From Methanococcoides alaskense (GTDB lineage: Archaea; Halobacteriota; Methanosarcinia; Methanosarcinales; Methanosarcinaceae): DNA of 64,000 bases. The stretch covers positions 620,001-684,000 of the forward strand of contig NZ_JAQFFK010000003.1 of the NCBI RefSeq assembly GCF_027594145.1, written 5' to 3'. Made by a program: the position numbers and the translations under genes. The notes below the pieces were generated by a model. The model was given only the letters and a program-made list of their open reading frames with translations. It was not told the DNA's origin and ran no database searches. The stretch's first letter is position 1. Every line of letters starts with the position of its first letter. This document shows, one piece after another, positions 17,660 through 26,070 of this stretch.

Positions 17660-18936
17660 GAATAAGATCAAAGTTTCTATCTGGAACATTAATGCTTACA
17701 TGCTTACTTGTTTCAGTCATGACTGCAGCAGCGTTACCCTCAACTCTTCCATGTGATGACGGTGATGGTATACTTACTGAAAAGGAGGTTTCAGATGCAG
17801 TATGTGATTACATGCTCGTCGATAGTTCTTATTCACTCGATGATGTAGGCGATGCTTCATACATGCTTATTTTCTGGAACGGTAAAGCAAAAACAGTAAC
17901 TGATACTCATGACCGGAAAGTTACTTTCTACAGACCCATTGAGAGAATTATCACTACCAATCCCGATAATTCCAGAATGATAATTGCTCTTGGTGACCTT
18001 GATAAAATAGTTGCTACTGATGAATGTACATGTTTCGGATGTATATTGCCACGAGACGAAAATGATGAGAAAATAGCAGTGAATTCATGGGAAGCTCTCC
18101 AGATATATGATGGAGGTCAGCTTGATGATTTCCCGGAGACAAATACTCGCAAAGAGATCGATTATGAAACCATGGCAATACTTAGACCAGATGTAGTTTT
18201 CGATGCAACCTGGTACAACAGAGGAGATCTGATAGAAGAGAAGGTAGGTTGTCCATGTGTTGATGCAGGTGCAGGTTTTACTTTTGTTGAAAGCTATGAG
18301 CACATCCGAATGATGGGGAATGTTCTGGATGAGCAGAAAAGAGCTGATGAACTGGAGAATTATGTCCGTTCAAAGGTTGATATGATCGAATCCGTGACAT
18401 CACAGATCGATGATAGTGATAAACCAATAGTCTATTTCGCACCCCGAGGTGCTAATAAAGGTTTCTATGACGCAGTTGAAGGAAGGGATTTTACTCGTAC
18501 AGAATCAGTTTATGAGCCATTGGACATTGCAGGTGGCATAAATGTTGCAAATGATTGCACAGGCGAGAATATTAATGTTCCAGCAGAGCAGATCGTTGCG
18601 TGGGAGCCGGAATATATCTTTGTCGCATGGTCATCCACTTCATCGTTGGGTGAACCAAACGGTGTCGATTTTGTAATGGAGACCGCTGAACTTTCAGAGA
18701 TCCCTGCTGTACGCAATAATGATGTCTATGCCTGCATCTATCCATACTGCAGAGGTAGACCTCTGGACAGGAGCCTTTTGAATATGATGTACATGGCAAA
18801 ATGCTTGCATCCAGAAGAGTTCAGTGCCCTTGACATGGAAGCAGAAGGAAATGAGGTCTATAGGCAAATTCTGGGAATTGATGGTGTTTATACAGAATTG
18901 GCAGAATATCAGCCTTTCCTGATAGAAGTAAATTGA
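17656..18936 (+). CDS. ABC transporter substrate-binding protein with EF-hand-like N-terminus
   Basis: A 426-residue exported periplasmic-binding-type protein (FecB/BtuF family). After the signal peptide (1-27) comes a calcium-loop-like DGDGILTEKEVSDAV (about 37-51). The binding fold includes PIERIITTNPDNSRMIIALG (about 95-114), a middle helix region, and EQIVAWEPEYIFVAWSS in the second lobe. Unusual features are the cysteines CTCFGC (about 117-122), CPC (about 199) and IYPYCRG (about 360), which could contact a metal or be disulfide-linked. It delivers a ligand to the FecCD-type permease encoded next. Iron-, nickel- or cobalt-chelate cannot be distinguished by eye. Confidence 0.8.
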   Translation: MRIRSKFLSGTLMLTCLLVSVMTAAALPSTLPCDDGDGILTEKEVSDAVCDYMLVDSSYSLDDVGDASYMLIFWNGKAKTVTDTHDRKVTFYRPIERIITTNPDNSRMIIALGDLDKIVATDECTCFGCILPRDENDEKIAVNSWEALQIYDGGQLDDFPETNTRKEIDYETMAILRPDVVFDATWYNRGDLIEEKVGCPCVDAGAGFTFVESYEHIRMMGNVLDEQKRADELENYVRSKVDMIESVTSQIDDSDKPIVYFAPRGANKGFYDAVEGRDFTRTESVYEPLDIAGGINVANDCTGENINVPAEQIVAWEPEYIFVAWSSTSSLGEPNGVDFVMETAELSEIPAVRNNDVYACIYPYCRGRPLDRSLLNMMYMAKCLHPEEFSALDMEAEGNEVYRQILGIDGVYTELAEYQPFLIEVN

Positions 18937-19035
18937 GACAGTCTGTTTACTGGAACATGAACTTGTGGAGGATATGTGGCTGTAACCTTTGAAGTTTCAG
19001 CGATTAGAACCTCCTTTTCCCAAAAAGGTGATAAT

Positions 19036-20157
19036 ATGCAAAATCCTTTTAAAAAACAACAGAATGTCAAGTCGGAAAATATTGAAAGTTCCTGGACGAA
19101 CAAGAATACTCAGGTAAGGGAAGGTTACCAGCGTTATGTCGGGAAAAAAATGTTTTTCCTTTTTTCAATGTTAGTTCTGGTAATTTTTCTTTCAGCTTTT
19201 ATCATTACGATCGGTCCACTCGAGATATCAGTTACAGAAGTCTATAAAATATTACTTTCCAGCTTGTTCCCAGATTATTTCACTAATGAAGGACTGACTT
19301 CACAAATCGTATGGAATATCCGTCTTCCACGTATTATTGCGGGTATAATGGCGGGGTTCGGGTTGGGAGTATGCGGATGTGTAATGCAGGCAGTTCTTAA
19401 AAATCCACTGGCAAGTCCATTCACTCTTGGTATTTCTTCAGGTGCTAATTTCGGTGTAGCTGTCGCAGCTGTAATGGGTGTGGGTGTAATAGGAGGTCCG
19501 TACCTGCTGGTGGGAAATGCCTTCCTTTTTTCAATGCTGTGTGCATTGTTCATAATTGCTCTTGCAAATTTTAAAGGTGCAACTTCTGAAACCCTGATAC
19601 TTGCAGGAATTGCGATAAACTATCTATTCAGCTCTCTCAGTGACTTGTGCCGTTATTTCGCTACGGATGAACAGTTGAGAATAATGGTCAGCTGGGGTAT
19701 GGGGGACCTTTCTGCTTTTTCATGGAGTAATTTCTCAATTCTGCTTGGTGTCTTTGTTTTCTGTACTCCTTTACTTTATCTGAAGGCAAATGATCTCAAC
19801 ATAATGGCAATAGGTGATGAAAATGCAAAAAGTCTTGGTATAGATACAAATCGGGTTAGAATGTTCACTATGCTTCTTGCAAGTCTTCTGATAGCTACGG
19901 TTGTTTGCTTTACAGGCACGATTGCTTTTATAGGATTGGTTGCACCCCACATGGCACGTATGGTGGTAGGTTCGGACCACAAATATCTGTTCCCTGCCTC
20001 TGGAATACTTGGAGCTCTCATACTGATATCAGCAGATGCTACTGGTTTGAACCTATTGAGGCCCACAATGATACCGACCGGCATTATGACCTCTCTGCTT
20101 GGAGTTCCGTTCTTCATGTATCTTATACTTAAAAAGAAAAAGAAGGAGTTCTGGTAA
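19036..20157 (+). CDS. FecCD/BtuC-type ABC transporter permease
   Basis: About 373 residues with some ten hydrophobic helices. Family motifs include WNIRLPRIIAGIMAGFGLGVCG (from about residue 95), QAVLKNPLASPFTLGISSGA (about 118-137), the ATPase-coupling loop near GMGDLSAFSW, and FIGLVAPHMARMVVGSDH (about 298-315). The 50-residue N-terminal cytoplasmic extension is rich in Lys/Gln/Asn and longer than usual. A GTG at 18976 is open, but AAAGGTGATA precedes ATG 19036, which I chose. It forms a translocator with the ATPase that starts one base past its stop. Confidence 0.88.
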   Translation: MQNPFKKQQNVKSENIESSWTNKNTQVREGYQRYVGKKMFFLFSMLVLVIFLSAFIITIGPLEISVTEVYKILLSSLFPDYFTNEGLTSQIVWNIRLPRIIAGIMAGFGLGVCGCVMQAVLKNPLASPFTLGISSGANFGVAVAAVMGVGVIGGPYLLVGNAFLFSMLCALFIIALANFKGATSETLILAGIAINYLFSSLSDLCRYFATDEQLRIMVSWGMGDLSAFSWSNFSILLGVFVFCTPLLYLKANDLNIMAIGDENAKSLGIDTNRVRMFTMLLASLLIATVVCFTGTIAFIGLVAPHMARMVVGSDHKYLFPASGILGALILISADATGLNLLRPTMIPTGIMTSLLGVPFFMYLILKKKKKEFW

Positions 20158-20158
20158 T

Positions 20159-20947
20159 ATGGTGAAGATAAAGATTAAGGATATGTGTTTTGGCTATGCC
20201 AGTACACCAATATTGGAAAATGTATCGGTTGATATCTATGGGTCAAGTTTTGTGAGCATTGTGGGTCCTAATGGGGCTGGTAAATCAACCATGCTCAAAT
20301 GTATCAACAAAATATTAGTGCCGGATTCCGGCGATATACACATTGATGGATATAATTTAAAGAACATGAAACGGATGGAAGTTGCCAAGAATATTGCTTA
20401 CGTACCTCAGAGTTCGAACAGGGTTTTTCCCACGACGGTCTTCGAAACGGTTCTAATGGGAAGAAGGCCACATATTGGCTGGTTCAGTAATGAAAAAGAT
20501 ATCGAAAAAGTCTGGCAGGTCCTTGAGGAGATGGGAATTGAGGATATTGCATTGAGTAGTTTCGATGAATTGAGCGGGGGACAGCAACAAAAGATCCTCA
20601 TTGCAAGGGCACTGGCACAAGATACAGGTGCTATTCTTCTTGATGAACCCACTAGTAATCTGGATATATGGCATCAGTTGGACGTTATGGAGAATGTGCA
20701 AAGACTTGTAAAAGTAAAAAAGGTTACAGCTATAATGGCTGTACATGACCTTAATCTGGCTTCCAGATATTCAGATCAGATATTGATGATGAAGGATGGT
20801 AAAGTAGTTTCTGCAGGAACACCTGCTCAGGTACTTACTACTGAGAACATAGCAAAGGTCTACGAAGTTGAAGCACATGTGCACAACTATGGAGAAACGC
20901 CTTATGTTATGCCTCTTAAGCAACTTGGTATGAGGGCAATTACATAA
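20159..20947 (+). CDS. FecE/BtuD-type ABC transporter ATPase
   Basis: About 262 residues. Walker A is GPNGAGKST (about 37-45), the Q-loop is YVPQSS (about 82), the signature is LSGGQQQK (about 139), Walker B is AILLDEPTSNLD (about 158) and the switch His is in AVHDLNLA (about 193). It drives uptake through the FecCD-type permease. An upstream in-frame start at 20099 lies inside the permease gene; AAGGAG at 20140-20147 supports ATG 20159. It is the last gene of the operon; the right IS-derived end begins 15 bases after its stop. Confidence 0.9.
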   Translation: MVKIKIKDMCFGYASTPILENVSVDIYGSSFVSIVGPNGAGKSTMLKCINKILVPDSGDIHIDGYNLKNMKRMEVAKNIAYVPQSSNRVFPTTVFETVLMGRRPHIGWFSNEKDIEKVWQVLEEMGIEDIALSSFDELSGGQQQKILIARALAQDTGAILLDEPTSNLDIWHQLDVMENVQRLVKVKKVTAIMAVHDLNLASRYSDQILMMKDGKVVSAGTPAQVLTTENIAKVYEVEAHVHNYGETPYVMPLKQLGMRAIT

Positions 20948-20961
20948 AATAGAATGTTTTG

Positions 20962-21093
20962 GGCTCTGTAGAAATCCTTAATATTCGAATCACAATCGGA
21001 TCTAATAACTTTATCTAATATGTTGGACGAGATTGGATTCTAATCTTAATTCCAGTTTATAGATGTTTATTTATATCGGTTTTCTACAAAGCC
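20962..21093 (-). repeat. Right IS-derived element, 132 bp with inverted ends (MITE-like)
   Basis: It begins GGCTCTGTAGAAATCCTT and ends GGTTTTCTACAAAGCC, forming terminal inverted repeats of the IS5-family type around about 100 AT-rich non-coding bases. Its reverse complement aligns to the left end at 14507-14576. It looks like a MITE mobilised by the transposase of the related IS. Confidence 0.6.
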
Positions 21094-21184
21094 TAAAAGA
21101 AGTGAAGTTAAAAGTATTGATACACAACCTTGACAGGTATGTCAAGATTGTGCGTTTAGTTCATTTGAGGATTTCTACAAAGCC
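21094..21184 (+). pseudogene. 3' end of an IS5-family transposase gene (remnant)
   Basis: This stretch matches the last 90 bases of the intact IS at 23559-24556 closely. It encodes LIHNLDRYVKIV in the transposase frame, followed by the right terminus GAGGATTTCTACAAAGCC. The rest of the element is missing. It forms the right outer end of the 6.7-kb segment. Confidence 0.7.
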
Positions 21185-21215
21185 GATGTTTCTTCTTAAA
21201 ATAAGTTAAGCTGAG

Positions 21216-22460
21216 TTAACGCCCCAGCTCTGCGTGTGCTTTTGCCAGATGTCCGGCTGCTTGTGCTCCTATCAGTGATATTTCACCTGCAAGGACTGCA
21301 GCGGCGATTATCTCTGCCAGTTTCTTCGAATTATGCCCGGGCACCTCTCCTGCTCCTGCAACTCCCAGCAGGTTAAGGCAGTCTCTCTGGGTGGCTATGC
21401 CTGTTCCGCCTCCAACGGTTCCGACCTGTATTGACGGGAGGGTGACGGAACAGTAAAGGTCTCCGTTCTCATTTACTTCCATTGTTGTTATGGCACTACT
21501 TCCCTCTACAACATGGGCAGCATCCTGGCCGCATGCCAGATAGAGTGCTGCGATAATGTTTGCTGCATGGGCATTGAATCCTAGGGCACCTGCCCTTGCT
21601 GAACCCAGCAGATTCTTCCTGTAATTGACCTCTTCCATCATCTTCGGGGTGGTCTTCAGTTTCTTCTCCACGATCTCCTTTGGAATTGTAACGTCTGCAG
21701 CAACGGTCTTTCCCCTGCCAAGTATATTGTTGATGGCAGCCGGTTTTTTGTCGGTGCACATGTTGCCTGAAAGTGAGATCGGGTAAACTCCGAATTCCTC
21801 TGAGATAAAGTTGAGCACAGCATCGGTGGCAATGGTTACCATGTTCATTCCCATTGCGTCCTTGGTGTCATAGGCAAACCTTAGGAATACAGTATTCCCT
21901 GTGATGAATGGATCTACACTGAGCAGTTCTCCGAAACGTGTGGTTTCGCCTGCTTTCTCTTTCATATTTGTGAAAGTTTCCGGTTCTTTTACCCAATCCA
22001 CAAAGTCCTTTACCTTGTTCACATTGTCCAGTTTGAATACCGGAGCACGGGTCATGAGGTCCTGGAATATCCTTACATTTGAACCGCCGGAAGCTGTGAT
22101 CACTGTACATCCACGGTTGACGCTTGCTACGAGTGCTCCTTCAGTGGTTGCAAGGGGAAGCGTGAAGTCTCCGTTGGCATATTCACCATTTACTTTTAAA
22201 GCACCTGCAACACCAAGAGGGATCTGTATGGTTCCTATCATGTTCTCGATGTTGCGTTTGGTGGCTGCTTCAGCATCGATCGTATAGTTTTGTATGTGCT
22301 CGAACTTAACTCCCTTCATCTTCTCAATGGCACATTTTCGAACCCTTACAGCTGTATCAGTGTCGGTATATGCATCTATTTTTCGGAGTGGCATTTCTCC
22401 TGAGATGACCTTTTCAAGCAATTCATCTTCTTTCATTGTGGTTTCGGTTTTTGATGCCAT
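21216..22460 (-). CDS. hmgA: 3-hydroxy-3-methylglutaryl-CoA reductase
   Basis: About 414 residues; it makes mevalonate for archaeal isoprenoid lipids. Class I features are IENMIGTIQIPLGVAG (near 50-65), the substrate segment NRGCTVITASGG, the NADPH-binding DAMGMNMVTIATDAVL (near 190), SGNMCTDKKPAA (near 220), HAANIIAALYLACGQDAAHVVEG (from about 290) and GTVGGGTGIATQRDCL (near 345). An upstream ATG at 22499 is open, but GGGAAC before ATG 22460 and normal family length favour the shorter form. It appears to have been the convergent neighbour of lig before the mobile segment inserted. Confidence 0.95.
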   Translation of the reverse strand: MASKTETTMKEDELLEKVISGEMPLRKIDAYTDTDTAVRVRKCAIEKMKGVKFEHIQNYTIDAEAATKRNIENMIGTIQIPLGVAGALKVNGEYANGDFTLPLATTEGALVASVNRGCTVITASGGSNVRIFQDLMTRAPVFKLDNVNKVKDFVDWVKEPETFTNMKEKAGETTRFGELLSVDPFITGNTVFLRFAYDTKDAMGMNMVTIATDAVLNFISEEFGVYPISLSGNMCTDKKPAAINNILGRGKTVAADVTIPKEIVEKKLKTTPKMMEEVNYRKNLLGSARAGALGFNAHAANIIAALYLACGQDAAHVVEGSSAITTMEVNENGDLYCSVTLPSIQVGTVGGGTGIATQRDCLNLLGVAGAGEVPGHNSKKLAEIIAAAVLAGEISLIGAQAAGHLAKAHAELGR

Positions 22461-22911
22461 TAGTGTTCCCTGCAATATTATTTTTTTAGAATGTATCAAT
22501 TGTGTGATGAATTATCGAGTGGTATTGAACCTGGTCAAAAATTTATAATGAACCAGTATTATCTGAATCCATTATGGTGCTTCCTGCTTATATGTTTTGG
22601 TGGCACTTATATATTATTATATTACAAACGGTATCCTTATACGTCTTAGCATTTTTATTTTCATTTACTATAAATACGTATATGGGCTGTGGATTAATTC
22701 TGATGAAGATGATTACTATCTAAATTCTTGTAGATGATCTTAAATACAAAAATGCCACTTATTTTATGGTTATCATATATAGGATATTGGTGGAATATTG
22801 GGGAATTATGTATTTTTGAATGATCTTTATGTGGCGTTCAGGAATGGTATTACCTGTTATTTTTGTACCATGTTCAACAATTTGAAAACGTGTTTAAATG
22901 GGTGTTATTGT
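22461..22911. promoter_or_regulatory. Divergent promoter region of hmgA
   Basis: About 450 AT-rich bases (TATA-like runs near 22600-22630 and 22665-22680) with no convincing gene. It should hold the hmgA promoter on the minus strand and that of the hypothetical gene at 22912 on the plus strand. Confidence 0.4.
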
Positions 22912-23481
22912 ATGATAGATGCGAATGGTTCTATGGGGCATCATATTTTCAGTTTGAGCTCTGCGTCTTCTAAAGAAGAATTTAACATGAGGCGTAAGGA
23001 GGGGCTTGTTGAGAATGCAAAGATCAGGCAGTTAGATGACCATAGGTATGCTGTAGATCACAAGATCAACAATGGTTTCTGGTCCTGGTATCTTGAAAAA
23101 CACAAAGATCTGACCTGTAGGTACAACAATCTCTATTCCGATATAACTGCAAGGGATTGCAGGGAACTGGAGAGAGATAAGCCGGAAAGTATGAACTTGT
23201 CAATTTCATCTGGGTATGTAGACCTTGATTACATCAGACAAGAATTCATCAAGCACGACAGGAACACGATCGAATGTATGGCTACAAGTTTAAAGAAGAT
23301 AGGTCTTGTTAAGGAAGCTGAAGGGCTTTTGTCCTTGGAACCAATTGAAAAGAAGGCTATCTACGTTCTTGACAGGTTCTTTGATGCTTTACATAATAAG
23401 AATTTCAATGACCTGCAAATAATCGATTTCTATCTCGAACTGATTCCAGAAGAGCGTGTCTCACTTGGATGCAATCCCTAA
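22912..23481 (+). CDS. Hypothetical protein
   Basis: About 189 residues, not recognised. The reading frame is open from GTG-like starts at 22798, but the GGGTG site at 22900-22904 fits ATG 22912. The protein is charged, apparently soluble and mostly helical, with no membrane segment or signal. One segment near residues 95-125 (YIRQEFIKHDRNTIECMATS) and a helical C-terminus (EKKAIYVLDRFFDALHNKNF) stand out. A hairpin with 7-bp arms GCTTAAA/TTTAAGC at 23483-23499 follows the stop. It sits between hmgA and an IS copy and could be an accessory gene. Confidence 0.5.
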   Translation: MIDANGSMGHHIFSLSSASSKEEFNMRRKEGLVENAKIRQLDDHRYAVDHKINNGFWSWYLEKHKDLTCRYNNLYSDITARDCRELERDKPESMNLSISSGYVDLDYIRQEFIKHDRNTIECMATSLKKIGLVKEAEGLLSLEPIEKKAIYVLDRFFDALHNKNFNDLQIIDFYLELIPEERVSLGCNP

Positions 23482-23482
23482 G

Positions 23483-23499
23483 GCTTAAATGGTTTAAGC
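23483..23499 (+). terminator. Hairpin after the hypothetical gene
   Basis: GCTTAAA, a 3-base loop, TTTAAGC form a perfect 7-bp stem two bases past the stop. No strong T-run follows, so termination is tentative. Confidence 0.4.
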
Positions 23500-23558
23500 G
23501 CTCGGATGTTTTTAAGTTCTGAAGTTGGAGGAAGCAGAGCATCCAGAGGTAATTTTGT

Positions 23559-24556
23559 GGCTCTGTAGAAATCCTCTTTCCTAACCCCAATTGACACATA
23601 ATTTTTATAATAATAAGTCCCCTGTGTGTGTTCGTCCAAAAACCACAAGGGGATGATACTGTTTTGTCTAACAAGTACTTAAAATTTATCGATATCGCTC
23701 TACAAATGACAAGATATTCACGTTTATCGCTTTATAGCTGCAAATATTCTAAGAAAACCTACACACAACATCAGCTATTGTCACTGGTTTTGTTTAAAGA
23801 CTATTTAAATGAAGATTATCGAGATTTTGTTGATCTTATTAAAATCATGGATTCTGTCCAATCGAAACTCGAATTAACTAAAGTACCACATTATACTACA
23901 CTTCAAAAATTTGTCAGCCGATTTTACTCAGTAATACTTGATCGTATATTCAAGAGAACATTGGATCTATTTTACAATAAAGGCGATTCAATTCAAGTTA
24001 CTGCAATTGATTCCACTGGCTTTACGAGCGGGTATTGTAGTCGGTATTATTCCAAGAGAATAGGGAAATGGAGGCATAGTTTCATAAAAACCAGTATTTC
24101 AGTCGATGTTACTAAATTTATCGTAACTGGGTACAAGATATCTGGCAAACCTGTTCACGATGCAAAACATGCAAGGACATTGCTTTAGCAATCTCATCAC
24201 AATAGAAGATCAAAATATTATGTGATGGATAAGGCATATGACTCTGAGAAAATTCATGAATTGACGAGGGAAAAACTCGGATCAATAGCAATTGTTCCAC
24301 TTCGACAACGTAAAAGAAAAAGCATCAAGGGAAGATATAGAAAGAAAATGGTGCATGAATTTGATGATAAAATATATCCTCTGCGAAATCTGAGTGAAAC
24401 GATGTTTTCAGTATTGAAAAGGAGATATGGAGAGAACTTACGTGCAAGAAAGTATAGAAATCAAGTGAAAGAAGTAAAATTCAAAGTGATATTACACAAT
24501 CTTGACAAGTATGTCAAGACTGTGTTTTTTGTTTGGATGAGGATTTCTACAGAGCC
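23559..24556 (+). mobile_element. Complete IS5-family (ISH1-group-like) insertion sequence, 998 bp
   Basis: Perfect 18-bp terminal inverted repeats, GGCTCTGTAGAAATCCTC at 23559-23576 and its complement at 24539-24556, are flanked by the identical 8-bp target duplication AATTTTGT (23551-23558 and 24557-24564). The size of about 1 kb, a single DDE transposase and 8-bp duplications agree with the ISH1 group of IS5. The perfect repeats and duplication indicate a recent insertion. The element family is also represented by the ends of the 6.7-kb segment and its inner remnants. Confidence 0.92.
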
Positions 24557-24590
24557 AATTTTGTTTTATTTTATAAATTGTAGCTATTGA
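23628..24590 (+). CDS. IS5-family DDE transposase with in-frame UAG at 24186-24188
   Basis: One frame of about 320 codons interrupted by a single TAG. The first catalytic Asp is in AIDSTGF (upstream of TAG). The second is in VMDKAYDS and the Glu in [17 protein letters not shown] (both downstream). Frame and similarity continue directly across the TAG (ARTLL then [15 protein letters not shown]). Methanosarcinaceae can read UAG as pyrrolysine, so a full enzyme may be made; otherwise the copy is dead. The start is uncertain (GTG 23628 or TTG 23664). The frame also has no stop inside the IS: it passes through the right terminus (RISTEP) and ends in flanking DNA at 24588-24590. Confidence 0.8.
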
Positions 24591-24671
24591 TACAACTTAG
24601 AACACAACATCTATATATCATAATTTAATCTACATCATAGTACTTATTTGTGCATTATATGAGGAATATCT

Positions 24672-25976
24672 ATGGAACCGACTAAGATCCTACTTGATGA
24701 AAACGAGATGCCAAAAAAATGGTATAATATCCTTCCGGATATGCCCACTCCATTGGCTCCTCCACTTAATCCTGCAAACAATGAACCACTGGCACCAGAG
24801 GACCTTGCTCCTCTTTTCCCGATGGAGCTCATTAAACAGGAAATGAGCAGTGAGAGATACATTGATATTCCGGAAGAGGTTCTTGAAATATACAAGCTCT
24901 GGAGACCGGCTCCTTTATACCGTGCACACAGGCTTGAAAAATTACTTGACACACCTGCAAAGATCTACTACAAGTATGAGGGTGTCAGTCCTGCAGGCAG
25001 TCACAAACCAAATACTTCTGTTGCACAGGCTTACTATAATATGAAGGAAGGCACAGAGAGGATAACCACCGAGACCGGAGCTGGTCAGTGGGGCAGTGCA
25101 CTTTCACTTAGCTGTAATTATTTTGATATCGAATGTAAGGTCTACATGGTACGCTCAAGCTTCGAGCAGAAACCATACCGTAAATCCCTGATCAATCTCT
25201 GGGGTGCAACGGTAGTACCTTCGCCAAGTCCTGATACTGAGTTCGGACGTCACATGCTTGAGAAATATCCGGACACTGCAGGCAGTCTTGGTATTGCTAT
25301 TGGAGAAGCTGTAGAGGATGCTGTGAAGCACGACAATACCAAATATGCCCTTGGCAGTGTGCTCAACCACGTCATGTTGCATCAGACAGTTATAGGTCTT
25401 GAAGCCCAGAAACAGCTCGATAAGGTCGAGGAATATCCCGATATAGTTATCGGTTGCTGTGGTGGCGGAAGTAACCTCGCAGGTATCAGCCTTCCATACA
25501 TGAGGGATAAGATCGAGGGCACCCATGATCCACGTATCATCGCTGTGGAACCGTCTGCCTGTCCAACCCTTTGTGACGGCAAGTTCCAGTATGACTATGG
25601 GGACATGGCAAAACTGACCCCTCTCCTTAAGATGTATTCACTCGGATACGATTTCATGCCACCTGCCATCCATGCAGGGGGCTTAAGATACCACGGTTGC
25701 TCACCGATAATCAGTCAGTTGACCGCAGATAAACTCATGGAAGCTACCAGCTATCATCAGATCGAGGTATTCGAAGCAGGCGTCATGTTCGCTCGCAGTG
25801 AAGGTATTCCACCAGCACCAGAGTCAAACCATGCTATCAAATGCGCTATCGATGAGGCTCTTAAGTGCAAGCAGACCGGAGAAGAGAAAACCATCCTGTT
25901 CTGCCTTAGCGGACACGGTCATTTCGATATGTATTCCTACGACAAGTATTTCAGTGGTGGACTCAGCAACGAATGA
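24672..25976 (+). CDS. trpB2: Tryptophan synthase beta chain, TrpB2 type
   Basis: A 434-residue PLP enzyme converting indole plus serine to tryptophan. The PLP lysine lies in the [17 protein letters not shown] segment (about residues 103-119), the phosphate-binding loop is [11 protein letters not shown] (about 259-269), and [18 protein letters not shown] closes the fold. The length and the N-terminal extension with [14 protein letters not shown] identify the TrpB2 subfamily, which usually stands outside the trp operon, as here. The IS lies about 115 bases upstream, so its promoter (AT-rich 24590-24650) is close to the insertion but looks intact. A palindrome at 25987-26001 follows. Confidence 0.93.
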   Translation: MEPTKILLDENEMPKKWYNILPDMPTPLAPPLNPANNEPLAPEDLAPLFPMELIKQEMSSERYIDIPEEVLEIYKLWRPAPLYRAHRLEKLLDTPAKIYYKYEGVSPAGSHKPNTSVAQAYYNMKEGTERITTETGAGQWGSALSLSCNYFDIECKVYMVRSSFEQKPYRKSLINLWGATVVPSPSPDTEFGRHMLEKYPDTAGSLGIAIGEAVEDAVKHDNTKYALGSVLNHVMLHQTVIGLEAQKQLDKVEEYPDIVIGCCGGGSNLAGISLPYMRDKIEGTHDPRIIAVEPSACPTLCDGKFQYDYGDMAKLTPLLKMYSLGYDFMPPAIHAGGLRYHGCSPIISQLTADKLMEATSYHQIEVFEAGVMFARSEGIPPAPESNHAIKCAIDEALKCKQTGEEKTILFCLSGHGHFDMYSYDKYFSGGLSNE

Positions 25977-25986
25977 TCCGGGAAAG

Positions 25987-26001
25987 CGGCTTTTAAAGCC
26001 G
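25987..26001. terminator. Hairpin after trpB2
   Basis: CGGCTTTTAAAGCCG is a perfect palindromic stem about 10 bases past the stop, followed by T-rich sequence near 26009-26025. It may serve both trpB2 and the convergent nth gene. Confidence 0.5.
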
Positions 26002-26070
26002 TATTCCTCATACTTTCTTTTTTACTTTGCAACCTTATTGCGGAAAGTTTCTTTTTAAAAGATGTGATCT

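Larger units (their letters stand above)
14507..21184. mobile_element. 6.7-kb composite-transposon-like segment carrying a metal-uptake operon
   Basis: The left boundary begins GGCTCTGTAGAAAA and the right boundary ends GAGGATTTCTACAAAGCC, which is the inverted form of the same IS5-family-like terminus found on the intact element at 23559-24556. The bases just outside are identical on both sides: GATGTTTC at 14499-14506 and GATGTTTC at 21185-21192, an 8-bp target duplication as expected for this IS group. Inside lie an inverted pair of ~130-bp IS-derived elements, a decayed gene, a large palindromic operator and a six-gene operon. No functional transposase remains inside, so any movement would need one in trans. 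The model is inferred from ends and duplication, not observed transposition. Confidence 0.75.
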
